Source: Parasedimentitalea denitrificans | GTDB lineage: Bacteria; Pseudomonadota; Alphaproteobacteria; Rhodobacterales; Rhodobacteraceae | Length of the DNA stretch: 64,000 bases | Assembly (NCBI RefSeq): GCF_011813015.1 | Contig: NZ_QHLQ01000009.1 | Coordinates: forward strand, 1 to 64,000 | Reading direction: 5' to 3' | Shown: positions 8,141-17,160 of the stretch, in pieces | How the letters are laid out: each line of letters begins with the position of its first letter | Position numbering within the stretch: the stretch's first letter is position 1 | Made by a program: the position numbers and the translations under genes | Notes under the pieces: model-generated | The model's database searches: none | What the model saw: only the letters and a program-made list of their open reading frames with translations | What the model was told of the DNA's origin: nothing

Positions 8141-8366
8141 ATCTTTTCCTTTGATTGGAGTTGCTGAAGGTCGTTTGATCAGATGAACGGCATTTAGGGA
8201 TGCGAACTGCTCTGAGCAAGGTGGGAAAACGCAACTGTCATATGCGCGGATTGCATAGCTAATCGCTATATAAACAAGGGTGATGAGTGGCCTGCGACAG
8301 GTTGTCCAAAAATGTCGTTTTCACCCCCGAGGAGGGTCGTTTCTGGCCCTTGGTTTCACCGTTTTG

Positions 8367-8382
8367 GTAACGTTGCATTAAC
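8367..8382 (+). promoter_or_regulatory. Possible CtrA-binding site
   Basis: GTAA-N7-TTAAC, one mismatch from the alphaproteobacterial CtrA consensus TTAA-N7-TTAA(C), about 80 bases before ruvC. This is a pattern match only. Confidence 0.3.
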
Positions 8383-8399
8383 GGAAAGGGTTTGGACAT

Positions 8400-8414
8400 G
8401 TTCGCGGTTTGTGC
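8400..8414 (+). promoter_or_regulatory. Possible SOS (LexA) box before ruvC
   Basis: GTTC-N7-GTGC, one mismatch from the Rhodobacter-type LexA box GTTC-N7-GTTC, 48 bases upstream of the ruvC start. ruv genes are frequent LexA targets, so the position makes sense. Confidence 0.4.
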
Positions 8415-8462
8415 TAATTGGACGAAAGAAATTTCAATTGATGGGCAAGGGCCGGGCGAAAC

Positions 8463-8960
8463 ATGCGGATTTTGGGAATTGATCCGGGGTTGCGGAACCT
8501 TGGATGGGGCGTGATCGAATCACATGGTTCAAAGCTGAGCCACGTTGCCAATGGGGTTTGCCATTCGGACGGAGACGATCTGGGCGAGCGTCTGCTGTCG
8601 CTGCACAATCAAGTGACCGAGGTGATCGAGGCCCATGCACCGGATCAAGCGGCGATTGAACAGACCTTTGTCAACAAAGATGGTGCCGGGACACTAAAGC
8701 TGGGACAGGCGCGCGGGGTTGCCCTGTTGACGCTGGCCAAGGCTGGATTGCCGGTGGGGGAGTATGCGCCAAACCGAGTGAAAAAGACGGTTGTAGGTGT
8801 GGGGCACGCGGACAAGACACAGGTGATGCACATGGTGAAACTACAGTTGCCCGGCTGTAACCCCGAAAACGCCGATGCGGCAGATGCGCTGGCTATTGCG
8901 ATCTGTCATGCGTTCTATCGCGGCACTGCCGACCGGCAACTGCGCGAGGTGCGGGCATGA
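8463..8960 (+). CDS. ruvC: Holliday junction resolvase RuvC
   Basis: A 165-aa endonuclease that cuts Holliday junctions after RuvAB branch migration. All four catalytic acids sit at the same numbers as in E. coli: Asp7 (ILGIDPG), Glu66 (AAIEQTF), Asp138 and Asp141 (ADAADA). Length is normal. Its stop codon overlaps the ruvA start (ATGA), showing co-transcription and coupled translation. Candidate LexA and CtrA sites lie upstream. Confidence 0.97.
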   Translation: MRILGIDPGLRNLGWGVIESHGSKLSHVANGVCHSDGDDLGERLLSLHNQVTEVIEAHAPDQAAIEQTFVNKDGAGTLKLGQARGVALLTLAKAGLPVGEYAPNRVKKTVVGVGHADKTQVMHMVKLQLPGCNPENADAADALAIAICHAFYRGTADRQLREVRA

Positions 8961-9640
8961 TTGGAAAACTGACCGGGCGGCTGGACTACCGCGCCGAGGA
9001 TCATGTGCTGATTGATGTGCGCGGCGTTGGCTATATCGTCTATTGTTCCAGCCGCACCATGATGGCGCTGCCCGGCGTGGGCGAGGCTATCTCACTCTAT
9101 ACCTCGATGCTGGTGCGTGAAGACCTGTTGCAACTGTTTGGTTTTACCACGCTGGTTGAAAAGGAATGGCACCACCTGCTGACCTCAGTTCAGGGGGTTG
9201 GGGCCAAGGCATCGCTGGCGATCCTGGGCACTTTGGGTCCTGATGCGGTTGGCCGTGCAATTGCTTTGGGTGACTGGGCGAGTGTTAAAGCGGCAAAGGG
9301 TGTTGGTCCCAAGATCGCACAGCGTATTGTGCTGGACCTGAAGGACAAGGCACCAGGGGTGATGGCGATGGGCGGCACTATTTCCGAGGCCATGGACGGG
9401 CCTGATTTGGAAGTGGTTGAGAGTGTGGAAGCCGCACCCAAGCCCAAGTCTAAAAAGAAATCTTCTAAACCCAATACGGATGCCGCAGCGCAGGCAGGGG
9501 CTTTGTCGGCGTTGTCCAATCTCGGCTACAGCCCCAGTGATGCGGCCGCTGCCGTAGCTGAGGCCGCCGGGAAAGAGGCTGGTCTGGGTGAGGCGGGTTT
9601 GATCAGAGCGGCGCTGAAGCTGTTGGCGCCAAAGGGGTAG
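8957..9640 (+). CDS. ruvA: Holliday junction branch-migration protein RuvA
   Basis: A 227-aa junction-binding subunit of the RuvAB motor. It has an N-terminal OB domain and two helix-hairpin-helix segments ([10 protein letters not shown] at about 78-87 and [11 protein letters not shown] at about 113-123). A long linker (about 136-177) is rich in Lys/Ser ([11 protein letters not shown]). The C-terminal domain III that contacts RuvB ends with [13 protein letters not shown]. It is somewhat longer than the E. coli protein (203 aa), and the extra length is in the linker. It overlaps ruvC by four bases. Confidence 0.96.
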   Translation: MIGKLTGRLDYRAEDHVLIDVRGVGYIVYCSSRTMMALPGVGEAISLYTSMLVREDLLQLFGFTTLVEKEWHHLLTSVQGVGAKASLAILGTLGPDAVGRAIALGDWASVKAAKGVGPKIAQRIVLDLKDKAPGVMAMGGTISEAMDGPDLEVVESVEAAPKPKSKKKSSKPNTDAAAQAGALSALSNLGYSPSDAAAAVAEAAGKEAGLGEAGLIRAALKLLAPKG

Positions 9641-9673
9641 CGGATATGGCTTATCGTGACTGTTCTTGTCTAG

Positions 9674-9721
9674 CCCGGTGGAACACCGGGCAGCGCCCAA
9701 CCGCCCCCATGGGCGGGCGCT
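9674..9721. repeat. Double GC-rich hairpin between ruvA and ruvB
   Basis: Two adjacent foldbacks: CCCGGTG-gaa-CACCGGG (9674-9690), then AGCGC and CCGCCC pairing with GGGCGG and GCGCT (9692-9721), followed by TTTGCTT. The second unit resembles the palindrome near 42010-42045, so it looks like a REP-like repeat. It may also end part of the ruvCA transcripts. Confidence 0.65.
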
Positions 9722-9814
9722 TTGCTTCCGCCCGCGGTCTGGCTCTGCCCTCAGCGACTTGTAGCAGCCTCCATCGAAAAACTGTGCGAATGCCGCCAAA
9801 AGCTGGACACCAAA

Positions 9815-10834
9815 ATGATTGACGCCGACCCAAACCTGCGCCCCGAGCCGCAGCCCGAGGATAACGACCGCGCCTTGCGGCCACAGGGTTTGGGCGAATT
9901 TATCGGTCAGGCCGAGGCCCGCGCCAACCTGCGGGTGTTTATCCAGTCGGCCCGCCAACGGGACGAGGCGATGGATCACACGCTGTTCCATGGGCCTCCG
10001 GGATTGGGGAAAACCACCTTGGCGCAGATCATCGCACGTGAGTTAGGGGTGAATTTCCGCATGACCAGTGGGCCGGTGCTGGCCAAGGCCGGTGATCTGG
10101 CGGCGATCCTGACCAACCTTGAAGCACGCGATGTGTTGTTCATCGACGAAATCCACCGACTAAACCCAGTGGTCGAGGAAATCCTTTATCCGGCGATGGA
10201 GGATTTTGAGCTGGACTTGGTGATCGGTGAGGGGCCAGCTGCGCGCACCGTGCGGATTGAATTGCAGCCTTTTACTCTGGTGGGGGCGACCACCCGAATG
10301 GGGCTGTTGACTACCCCACTGCGGGACCGGTTTGGCATCCCCACACGATTGCAGTTTTATACCGTGGACGAGCTGCACGAGATCGTCAGCTGCAACGCGC
10401 GTAAATTGGGGGTGCCCGCCGACGAACAGGGCGCGCGGGAAATTGCTCGTCGTGCGCGGGGTACGCCGCGGATTGCCGGGCGTCTGCTGCGCCGCGTGGT
10501 GGACTTTGCTGTGGTCGAAGGCGACGGAAAAATCACCCGCGAATTGGCCGATAATTCGCTTACCCGGCTGGGAGTGGACCACCTAGGTTTGGACGGGGCT
10601 GACCGGCGGTATCTAAAGCTGATTGCCGAGAATTATGGTGGTGGGCCAGTTGGGATTGAAACCATGTCGGCGGCCTTGTCAGAAAGCCGTGATTCACTGG
10701 AAGATGTGATCGAACCTTATTTATTGCAGCAGGGGCTGATCCAACGGACGCCGCGCGGAAGGATGCTGGCGCAAAAGGCCTGGACCCATTTGGGGCTGGA
10801 TGCCCCCAGAACTGCGGATGATTTGTTTGGTTGA
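9815..10834 (+). CDS. ruvB: Holliday junction helicase motor RuvB
   Basis: A 339-aa AAA+ ATPase that drives branch migration with RuvA. It has Walker A GPPGLGKT (60-67), Walker B FIDEIHR (109-115), sensor GATTRMG and a C-terminal winged helix ([16 protein letters not shown]). I place the start at ATG 9815, which matches the family (MIDADPNL then the RPQ-LGEFIGQ motif). An open frame to 9722 would add an implausible Cys-rich stretch through the intergenic hairpins. The gap from ruvA is 174 bases, so ruvB may have its own promoter. Confidence 0.96.
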   Translation: MIDADPNLRPEPQPEDNDRALRPQGLGEFIGQAEARANLRVFIQSARQRDEAMDHTLFHGPPGLGKTTLAQIIARELGVNFRMTSGPVLAKAGDLAAILTNLEARDVLFIDEIHRLNPVVEEILYPAMEDFELDLVIGEGPAARTVRIELQPFTLVGATTRMGLLTTPLRDRFGIPTRLQFYTVDELHEIVSCNARKLGVPADEQGAREIARRARGTPRIAGRLLRRVVDFAVVEGDGKITRELADNSLTRLGVDHLGLDGADRRYLKLIAENYGGGPVGIETMSAALSESRDSLEDVIEPYLLQQGLIQRTPRGRMLAQKAWTHLGLDAPRTADDLFG

Positions 10835-10878
10835 AGCTGCGGGAGCCTCCGGTGGGAGTATTTTAGGCAACGAGAAAC
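10835..10878 (+). terminator. Terminator-like 3' element after ruvB
   Basis: A short GC-rich foldback (CCTCC-ggt-GGGAG) runs into TATTTT and then GGCAACGAGAAAC. This is a variant of the repeated 3'-end element of this genome. Confidence 0.5.
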
Positions 10879-10943
10879 TACGGGTCTTGTTTGTGTCGGT
10901 ATCGCGCGGCATAGAGCGCAAAGCTTGGAATGAGGATGCTTAG

Positions 10944-11567
10944 ATGACTCCGGAACAGATTGAACAGCTTTTCACGCGCAATGACGGGTCATATGCCTTT
11001 GCCCGCTGGGGGCGGCCAATTGTGCCGATTGTTTTTGGGGTCGAAGATGAAACGCTGAAGGTAGTCAAAGGCGCGGTTGAGGCGGTGGCGACACTGGCAG
11101 GTGCCCAGATGGATGAGCTGGATGGTGAATTGGGCGCCAACCTGATGTTCTTTTTCTTCCGCGACTGGGATGAGCTGTTGGCGGTTCCCGATCTGGGGCG
11201 GTTGATCCCGGACCTAGAGCCATTGGTGGCGCGGCTGAAGGCGGCAGACGCCAGTCAGTATCGCGCGTTCCGCTTTGATGATCAGGCGGCCATTCAGGCG
11301 GCATTTGTATTTTTGCGGATGACTGGTGAAATGGCAGAGGTTCCGGCTGAGACATTGGCGCTAGCGCAATCGGTGCAGGTGATATTGATGTGGGGCGATC
11401 GGGCCTTTGCTGAAACGTCTCCGTTGGCTGTGTTGCCTGAAACTGGTGCGACCATTCTGCGGCCTGAAATTGCAGGGGTGATCGCTGCGGCCTATGATCG
11501 GATGATGCCGCCGTCAGCGGAGGATAAATCCCATGCCTTGCGCTTGTTTGCGCGGTTGCAGGGGTAG
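10944..11567 (+). CDS. Conserved protein of unknown function between ruvB and ybgC
   Basis: A 207-aa soluble protein. An N-terminal segment (TPEQIEQLFTRNDGSYAFAR) is followed by a hydrophobic sandwich-like core (GRPIVPIVFGVEDETL; ANLMFFFFRDWDEL) and a C-terminal helical tail. There is no signal peptide or catalytic motif I can name. Its place between the ruv and tol blocks is, to my knowledge, usual in Rhodobacterales, which suggests a real conserved gene. It starts 109 bases after ruvB, and ybgC follows 60 bases after its stop. Confidence 0.85.
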   Translation: MTPEQIEQLFTRNDGSYAFARWGRPIVPIVFGVEDETLKVVKGAVEAVATLAGAQMDELDGELGANLMFFFFRDWDELLAVPDLGRLIPDLEPLVARLKAADASQYRAFRFDDQAAIQAAFVFLRMTGEMAEVPAETLALAQSVQVILMWGDRAFAETSPLAVLPETGATILRPEIAGVIAAAYDRMMPPSAEDKSHALRLFARLQG

Positions 11568-11627
11568 GGGCTGGACAAAATGCGCCCGAGGACTTTTCTT
11601 GGGCCGGTCAGCCAGCTGGAGTCACGC

Positions 11628-12008
11628 ATGCATAAATTTCCGATCCGGGTCTATTATGAAGACACTGACATGGGCGGGGTTGTCTATTACGCCAATTACC
11701 TGCGGTTCATCGAACGGGCGCGCAGTGACTGGGTGCGCAAGCTGGGCAATGACCAGAATGCCATGCGCGATGATGGCTTGATCTGGGTGGTACAGCGGGT
11801 CGAGGCGGATTACCGAACCCCGGCGCGGTTTGATGATGAGTTGATGGTTGAGACTGAGGTAGCCAAGGTCAGCCCGGCGCGGCTGGTTATGGAGCAGCGG
11901 GTGATGCGCGGAGAAGTTGAGATTTTCCAGGCGAAAGTTACCGTTGCCTGTGTCACGGCCGAAGGTAAACCGCAGCGGCTTCCGGCAGAGATCCGCGCAT
12001 TATCGTAA
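11628..12008 (+). CDS. ybgC: Acyl-CoA thioesterase YbgC of the Tol-Pal cluster
   Basis: A 126-aa hotdog-fold thioesterase. The family motif YYEDTDMGGVVYYANYLRF starts at residue 9; the aspartate of DTD-x-G and the YYANY-x-R block form the active site. YbgC hydrolyses acyl-CoAs and sits with the Tol-Pal machinery in most proteobacteria. I chose the ATG at 11628 with GGAG about eight bases upstream. The longer frame from 11580 has a poorly conserved leader. Confidence 0.93.
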   Translation: MHKFPIRVYYEDTDMGGVVYYANYLRFIERARSDWVRKLGNDQNAMRDDGLIWVVQRVEADYRTPARFDDELMVETEVAKVSPARLVMEQRVMRGEVEIFQAKVTVACVTAEGKPQRLPAEIRALS

Positions 12009-12113
12009 GAATTTGGCCTCTAACGCCTGTTTGATTGGATTTTCTCACAGGTCTAGGCTAAATTCCGTCCGGATAAGGTCAGAAAACTGGCCACAAATAT
12101 AGCGAGCAGGCTA

Positions 12114-12809
12114 ATGGAAGCAGAAACTCTGGCGATGGCGCAGGAGATTGATTTCTCCATGTGGGGACTTTTCGCGCGGGCAACTCTCACTGTAAAACTG
12201 GTGATGTTGATGCTTGTGGGGGCCTCGATATGGTCGTGGGCGATCATCATTCAAAAACATATCACCTATAAACTGGCGCGCGGTGGCGCGGATGAGTTTG
12301 ATCAGGCGTTCTGGTCGGGTGAGCCATTGGATGGTCTGTTTGAACAGATTGGTCCACAACCCGAGGGTGCGTCGCAGAAGATATTTGCTGCCGGTATGAC
12401 CGAATGGCGTCGCAGTCATCGCACCGATGGTGGCTTGATTGCTGGCGCGCAGGCGCGGATTGACCGGTCGATGGATGTGGCGATCGCCAAGGAAACCGAG
12501 AGCCTGCAAAAGGGCTTGCCAGTACTGGCGACAGTCGGCTCAACTGCCCCGTTTATTGGCCTGTTCGGGACTGTCTGGGGCATTATGACGGCCTTTATCG
12601 AAATTGCAGAACAGCAGAACAGTAACTTGGCTGTGGTTGCTCCGGGCATTGCCGAGGCGCTGATGGCGACGGGTCTAGGCCTGTTAGCTGCGATTCCGGC
12701 GGTGGTGTTTTATAACAAATTAAGTGCCGACAGCGATCGCATTATCGGTGGCTATGAGGCTTTTGCTGACGAGTTCGCCACGATCCTTAGCCGCCAGCTG
12801 GACTCCTGA
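12114..12809 (+). CDS. tolQ: Tol-Pal inner-membrane motor protein TolQ
   Basis: A 231-aa MotA/TolQ/ExbB-family protein. It has a first transmembrane helix at about 19-44, a long cytoplasmic loop, and two more helices in the C-terminal third with GSTAPFIGLFGTVWGIM (about 142-158), the family signature. With TolR it converts the proton-motive force into motion of TolA for outer-membrane constriction at division. The ATG at 12114 gives the normal N-terminus. tolR starts three bases after the stop codon. Confidence 0.95.
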   Translation: MEAETLAMAQEIDFSMWGLFARATLTVKLVMLMLVGASIWSWAIIIQKHITYKLARGGADEFDQAFWSGEPLDGLFEQIGPQPEGASQKIFAAGMTEWRRSHRTDGGLIAGAQARIDRSMDVAIAKETESLQKGLPVLATVGSTAPFIGLFGTVWGIMTAFIEIAEQQNSNLAVVAPGIAEALMATGLGLLAAIPAVVFYNKLSADSDRIIGGYEAFADEFATILSRQLDS

Positions 12810-12812
12810 GCG

Positions 12813-13295
12813 ATGGGCGCCGCGGTACAGCAATCCTCGGACGGTGGACGCCGCCGGGGCCGTCGTCGGGGCCGTTCGCGCCCTATGGCCGAAATCAACG
12901 TGACGCCGTTTGTCGATGTAATGCTGGTGCTGTTGATCATCTTTATGGTGGCGGCACCACTGATGACGGTTGGGGTTCCGGTGGAACTACCCAAGACCGC
13001 GGCCAGCGCCTTGCCCGGTGATCAGGAAGAGCCGCTGTCGGTGACGCTGACACTTGATGGCGAGGTGCAGATCATGACCACCTCAGTTCCCCGCGAAGAA
13101 CTGGTGCCCAAATTGCGGGCGATTGCAGCTGAACGGACATCTGACCGAGTATTTCTGCGCGCAGATGGCGGGCTCCCTTATGAGCAGGTGATGAAGGTCA
13201 TGGGCGCGCTGAATGCTGGTGGGTTCTCGAACGTTGGGCTCGTCACTGACATTGGTGGGCCCGAACTGGACGATCCGGCCTCGGCCGGGCAATAG
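12813..13295 (+). CDS. tolR: Tol-Pal stator protein TolR
   Basis: A 160-aa ExbD/TolR-family protein. The basic N-terminus (RRRGRRRGRSR) is followed by AEINVTPFVDVMLVLLIIFM (about 28-47), where the Asp in the helix is the proton-carrying residue. The periplasmic dimerisation domain follows. It functions in a TolQ-TolR proton channel in the inner membrane. It lies between tolQ and the TTG-initiated tolA, with 12 bases to the latter. Confidence 0.95.
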   Translation: MGAAVQQSSDGGRRRGRRRGRSRPMAEINVTPFVDVMLVLLIIFMVAAPLMTVGVPVELPKTAASALPGDQEEPLSVTLTLDGEVQIMTTSVPREELVPKLRAIAAERTSDRVFLRADGGLPYEQVMKVMGALNAGGFSNVGLVTDIGGPELDDPASAGQ

Positions 13296-13307
13296 CGGAG
13301 CGGCAGG

Positions 13308-14426
13308 TTGCAGGTCGGAACCAAAATATCTCTGGCGGCCCATGCCGGGCTGATGGGATGGGTGGTGTTTGGTGCCTGGTTCCCGTCAGAGCCGTTGCCG
13401 TTTCAGGTGCAAGAGGTCACGATGATCAGCTCGGCTGAGTTCGCATTGCTTAGTCAGCAGCACCAAGCGCCTGAGATCGCAGAAGAACCAGCTGCTTTGC
13501 CTGTTCCGGAGGAGGAGCCACCAGCGCCAGCGGTGGAGCCGCAAGTGGATCCAGAACCCGAAATCGTAGAGCCGGAGCCGATTGAGCCCCCTGCGCCTGA
13601 TCCTGAAGTTACAGAGCGGCCAGAGCCGGAGCCTGCGCCGCTGCCGGTTCCGCCTGCGCCCGAAGCGCCGACACTTCCCGACCTAACACCCGACTTACCG
13701 CAGGTGGTTGAACCACAGGTAGCGCAGCCTGCTGACAGGGTTGCCCCGACGCCGATCGCGCCGCCTGCGCCGGACACAACTATCGACGAAGTTGTCCAGC
13801 CTGAAATCGCGCCGGATGAAGGCGCTGAGACAGAGCAGGAAGTGCAAGAAGCAACGGCGCCGGAAGCCGCCAGTGACCGCATCGTGACCGAGGCCGAAGA
13901 GCAGGATGATCCTGTCACTGCGGCGCCAACCCAATCGTTGCGGCCCAAAACACGACCCAGACGGCCGACGCCTCCGGTGGAGACCGCAACACCTATTGAG
14001 CCAGTTGAACAACCCGTCGAGGAAACCAATGATGCAGTTGCGGATGCGGTGGCCGAGGCGATTGCTGGTGGCGCGGATGTAATCGCGCCGGAACCTTCGG
14101 GGCCGCCACTCACCTCTGGCGAAAAGGACGCTCTGCGCGTCTCGGTGTCGAACTGCTGGAATGTCGGCTCACTGTCGACCGAGGCTTTGGGCACTACAGT
14201 TGTCGTGGGGGTTTCGCTAAGCCAAGACGGTAAACCGGATGCCGGGACAATCAGAATGCTGTCCAGTACTGGTGGATCGAGCACAGCGGCGAAACAAGCA
14301 TTTGAGGCTGCGCGGCGGGCTATCATTCGCTGCGGGGCAAAGGGGTTCCAACTTCCCCCTGAAAAATATGGCCAATGGCGTGATATTGAAATGACATTCA
14401 ATCCAGAAAGGATGCGGATCAAATGA
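13308..14426 (+). CDS. tolA: TolA-like energy transducer with Pro/Glu-rich linker
   Basis: A 372-aa protein starting at TTG 13308, with GCGGAG about seven bases upstream. It has an N-terminal transmembrane anchor (about 8-25). A very long linker (about 60-265) is dominated by Pro, Glu, Val and Ala, not the Lys/Ala helix of E. coli TolA. A C-terminal TonB/TolA-type domain follows (about 270-372) with two cysteines (SNCW, IIRCG) that may pair. It should span the periplasm to Pal/TolB. The stop codon overlaps tolB (ATGA). Confidence 0.88.
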   Translation: MQVGTKISLAAHAGLMGWVVFGAWFPSEPLPFQVQEVTMISSAEFALLSQQHQAPEIAEEPAALPVPEEEPPAPAVEPQVDPEPEIVEPEPIEPPAPDPEVTERPEPEPAPLPVPPAPEAPTLPDLTPDLPQVVEPQVAQPADRVAPTPIAPPAPDTTIDEVVQPEIAPDEGAETEQEVQEATAPEAASDRIVTEAEEQDDPVTAAPTQSLRPKTRPRRPTPPVETATPIEPVEQPVEETNDAVADAVAEAIAGGADVIAPEPSGPPLTSGEKDALRVSVSNCWNVGSLSTEALGTTVVVGVSLSQDGKPDAGTIRMLSSTGGSSTAAKQAFEAARRAIIRCGAKGFQLPPEKYGQWRDIEMTFNPERMRIK

Positions 14427-15751
14427 GGACTTTTTTGACAGGCGTTCTGTTGGCGGCAGCTTTGTTGGCCCCGGCGACTGCTGTGGTGGCACAAAACGGT
14501 CCGCTGCGGATTGAAATTACCGACGGTGTAATCGAACCGCTTCCCTATGCAGTGCCCAGTTTCATTGCCGATACAGCGTCCGCCAGCGAGTTGTCGACGC
14601 AGATCGCGCGGGTGATTGCTTCGGATCTGAGTGGCACAGGGTTGTTCCGCGAGATCCCTGCCTCGGCGCATATCTCTAAGGTCACTGATTTTGATGCGCA
14701 GGTGCAGTATGCGGATTGGAAAGCCGTCAACGCACAGGCGCTGATTACCGGGGCTGTCAGCGTTAATGGCAACCGGTTGACGGTGCGGTTCCGTGGCTAT
14801 GATGTGTTTGCTGATAAAGAGCTGGATGGCGGCGGGTTGCAGTTTACCGGCACCACCGACGGTTGGCGGCGCATGGCCCATAAAGTGGCGGATACCATCT
14901 ACAGCCGGATCACCGGCGAAGGCGGGTATTTCGATAGCCGGGTGGTTTATGTCTCTGAAAATGGTCCCAAGAATGACCGCCGCAAGCGATTGGCGATTAT
15001 GGATTACGACGGCGCCAATGTGCAGTTTCTGACCAATAGTGCGTCGATTGTTCTGGCGCCACGGTTCTCGCCCACTGGCGATCGTGTGCTCTACACCAGT
15101 TACGAGAGCGGCTTTCCGCAGATCCATGTGATGGACATTGGCAAGGTCCAGCGCCGGGTGTTGTCTACTGATGATGGCATCATGAGCTTTGCACCTAGGT
15201 TCTCGCCAGATGGGCGCACGGTTGTGTTTTCCCAGTCGCAGGGTGGTAACACCGATCTTTTCACCATGGATATCAACAGCGGCAAGCTGACCCGGCTGAC
15301 CAGTGCGCCGTCGATTGAAACTGCGCCGTCGTTTTCACCGGATGGCAGCCAGATTGTGTTTGAAAGCGATCGTTCAGGCAGTCAGCAGTTATATGTGATG
15401 GCTGTAACCGGTGGCGAAGCACGACGGATCAGTCATGGCAAAGGGCGTTATGGAACGCCAGTTTGGTCACCGCGTGGGGATCTGCTGGCGTTCACCAAGC
15501 AAAACAAGGGTCGGTTCCACATTGGTGTGATGCGCACCGATGGCAGCGAAGAACGGCTGCTGACGGCTTCGTTCCTGGATGAGGGGCCGACCTGGTCGCC
15601 AAATGGCCGGGTCATCATGTTCACCCGTGAAACCCAAGGTGCCAATGGTCGGTCCTTACTGTACTCGGTGGACATCTCTGGCCGTAACCTAAAACCGGTG
15701 CGGACCCCGGATGGTGGGTCGGATCCGGCCTGGTCGCCATTGCAGAATTAA
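14423..15751 (+). CDS. tolB: Tol-Pal periplasmic beta-propeller TolB
   Basis: A 442-aa exported protein with signal peptide (residues 1-22, ending VVAQ). The N-terminal domain precedes a six-bladed propeller built of WD40-like repeats with recurrent [32 protein letters not shown] and DPAWSPL motifs. TolB binds Pal and is displaced by TolA during envelope constriction. It starts inside the tolA stop codon and is followed after 82 bases by pal. Confidence 0.96.
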   Translation: MRTFLTGVLLAAALLAPATAVVAQNGPLRIEITDGVIEPLPYAVPSFIADTASASELSTQIARVIASDLSGTGLFREIPASAHISKVTDFDAQVQYADWKAVNAQALITGAVSVNGNRLTVRFRGYDVFADKELDGGGLQFTGTTDGWRRMAHKVADTIYSRITGEGGYFDSRVVYVSENGPKNDRRKRLAIMDYDGANVQFLTNSASIVLAPRFSPTGDRVLYTSYESGFPQIHVMDIGKVQRRVLSTDDGIMSFAPRFSPDGRTVVFSQSQGGNTDLFTMDINSGKLTRLTSAPSIETAPSFSPDGSQIVFESDRSGSQQLYVMAVTGGEARRISHGKGRYGTPVWSPRGDLLAFTKQNKGRFHIGVMRTDGSEERLLTASFLDEGPTWSPNGRVIMFTRETQGANGRSLLYSVDISGRNLKPVRTPDGGSDPAWSPLQN

Positions 15752-15833
15752 GAAGAAAATCATCCCCATAGCGCGGCCAAATGGCCTGTGATAGGGTTAA
15801 CGAAACATAAGACAATTGCATGAGGTTGATATC

Positions 15834-16331
15834 ATGAGCGGTTTGACAAAAGTAATCTTGATCACTTCGGCGCTAGGCCTCGCGGCTTGCGATAATGTGA
15901 CCGGCGGAAACTCTGGCGGGACCTCGTTGAACGGTGGTGGCGCGGGCAGTGTGGCTGACGAAACCAGCCCGGCCTATTTCAATCAAGAAATCGGTGACCG
16001 GGTGTTATTTGTGGTCGATCAGTCCAGCCTGACCACCCAAGCGCAGGGCATTTTGCTGGCTCAATCGAATTGGCTGCTGGCCAACACCGATTACACGGTC
16101 ACCATCGAAGGCCACGCGGACGAGCAGGGCACGCGAGAGTATAACCTTGCCCTTGGCGCACGCCGGGCCAACTCCGCACAGGAGTATTTGGTGTCACGTG
16201 GCATAGCCAGCAACCGTATCAAAGTGGTGAGCTATGGCAAAGAACGCCCGCTTGAGATCTGTTCGGACGAGAGCTGCTATTCGCAAAACCGCCGCGCTGT
16301 GACCATTCTGACTGGCGGGTTGACGGGGTAA
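15834..16331 (+). CDS. pal: Peptidoglycan-associated lipoprotein Pal
   Basis: A 165-aa outer-membrane lipoprotein. Lipobox LGLAAC puts the lipidated Cys at residue 19, followed by a Gly/Ser-rich linker. The OmpA-like domain includes TIEGHADEQGTREYNLALG and the arginine-rich RRAN, with peptidoglycan-binding Asp and Arg residues. The ATG at 15834 has GAGG eight bases upstream; an upstream TTG (15816) is less likely. The cpoB start codon follows immediately after its stop codon. Confidence 0.96.
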   Translation: MSGLTKVILITSALGLAACDNVTGGNSGGTSLNGGGAGSVADETSPAYFNQEIGDRVLFVVDQSSLTTQAQGILLAQSNWLLANTDYTVTIEGHADEQGTREYNLALGARRANSAQEYLVSRGIASNRIKVVSYGKERPLEICSDESCYSQNRRAVTILTGGLTG

Positions 16332-17150
16332 ATGATGCGTCTTTATGCTCTTGCCGTGATCGCGGCTGTTACTTTTGTTCCTGCGGGTCTACGGGCGCAG
16401 GATCAGCAAACACTGGCTGACATCCGTCAGGAACTAACGGTTCTGCATGTAGAAATACAGCGGTTGAAGCGCGAGCTGTCGACCACTGGCGCGCCGGGTA
16501 CAAGTCTGGGCGGTAATTCCGTCTTGGACCGGGTCGGTGCAATTGAGAACGCCTTGCAGGGGCTGACGGCCAAAACCGAGGGGCTGGAGCACCGGATCGA
16601 CCGGATCGTTGCCGATGGCACCAATCGGATCGGTGATCTGGAATTCCGTCTGGTCGAACTCGAAGGTGGCGATATCAGCGCTCTGGGTGAGACCACGACG
16701 CTGGGCGGCGAGACTGAAACTGCGCTGCCGGTTGGCCTGCCTCCGGTAGATACCTCTGATGAGCTGGCTGTTGGCGAGTTGGCTGATTTTGACGCTGCCA
16801 AGCAGGCCCTGGGCGAGGGTAACTATCAAGACGCGGCAGCCAAATTTGCCAGTTTTGATGTGGCTTATCCCGGTAGTCCTCTGGCTGCCGAGGCGCACTA
16901 TAATCGCGGTAAAGCATTGAATGGCATGGGCGACACCCGCGAGGCGGCACGTGCCTATCTGGCGTCTTTCACCGGTAACTCGACTGGGACAATCGCACCC
17001 GAAGCCTTGTTTGAACTGGGCGCTGCTTTGGGCCGTCTGGGGCAATCCAGTCAGGCCTGTGTGACACTGGCCGAAGTCAAAGCACGCTTTCCCGGGACAG
17101 CGGCGGTTCTAGCGGCGGAACAGGAAATGGCATCACTTAGCTGTTCCTGA
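16332..17150 (+). CDS. cpoB: Tol-Pal coordinating protein CpoB/YbgF
   Basis: A 272-aa periplasmic protein. It has a signal peptide (1-22), then a coiled-coil N-terminal region (about 25-110, LADIRQELTVLHVEIQRL and later heptads). TPR repeats fill the C-terminal half (about 148-265, ending with SLSC). CpoB links Tol-Pal constriction to peptidoglycan synthesis. It begins directly at the pal stop codon (ATG 16332, second ATG 16335), which indicates translational coupling. Confidence 0.93.
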   Translation: MMRLYALAVIAAVTFVPAGLRAQDQQTLADIRQELTVLHVEIQRLKRELSTTGAPGTSLGGNSVLDRVGAIENALQGLTAKTEGLEHRIDRIVADGTNRIGDLEFRLVELEGGDISALGETTTLGGETETALPVGLPPVDTSDELAVGELADFDAAKQALGEGNYQDAAAKFASFDVAYPGSPLAAEAHYNRGKALNGMGDTREAARAYLASFTGNSTGTIAPEALFELGAALGRLGQSSQACVTLAEVKARFPGTAAVLAAEQEMASLSCS

Positions 17151-17160
17151 TCGGTACACA

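Larger units (their letters stand above)
8141..8462. other. Divergent intergenic region DUF1127/ruvC
   Basis: 322 bases between divergent genes. It is AT-richer near 8240-8280 and holds the SOS-like and CtrA-like candidates listed separately. No RNA gene was recognised. Confidence 0.6.

Noticed and set aside
13454..15127. A 557-codon open frame antisense to tolA and tolB
   Set aside because: It is low-complexity Gly/Ser-rich in the tolA part and has no domain. It mirrors the codon bias of tolA/tolB, which are certain.
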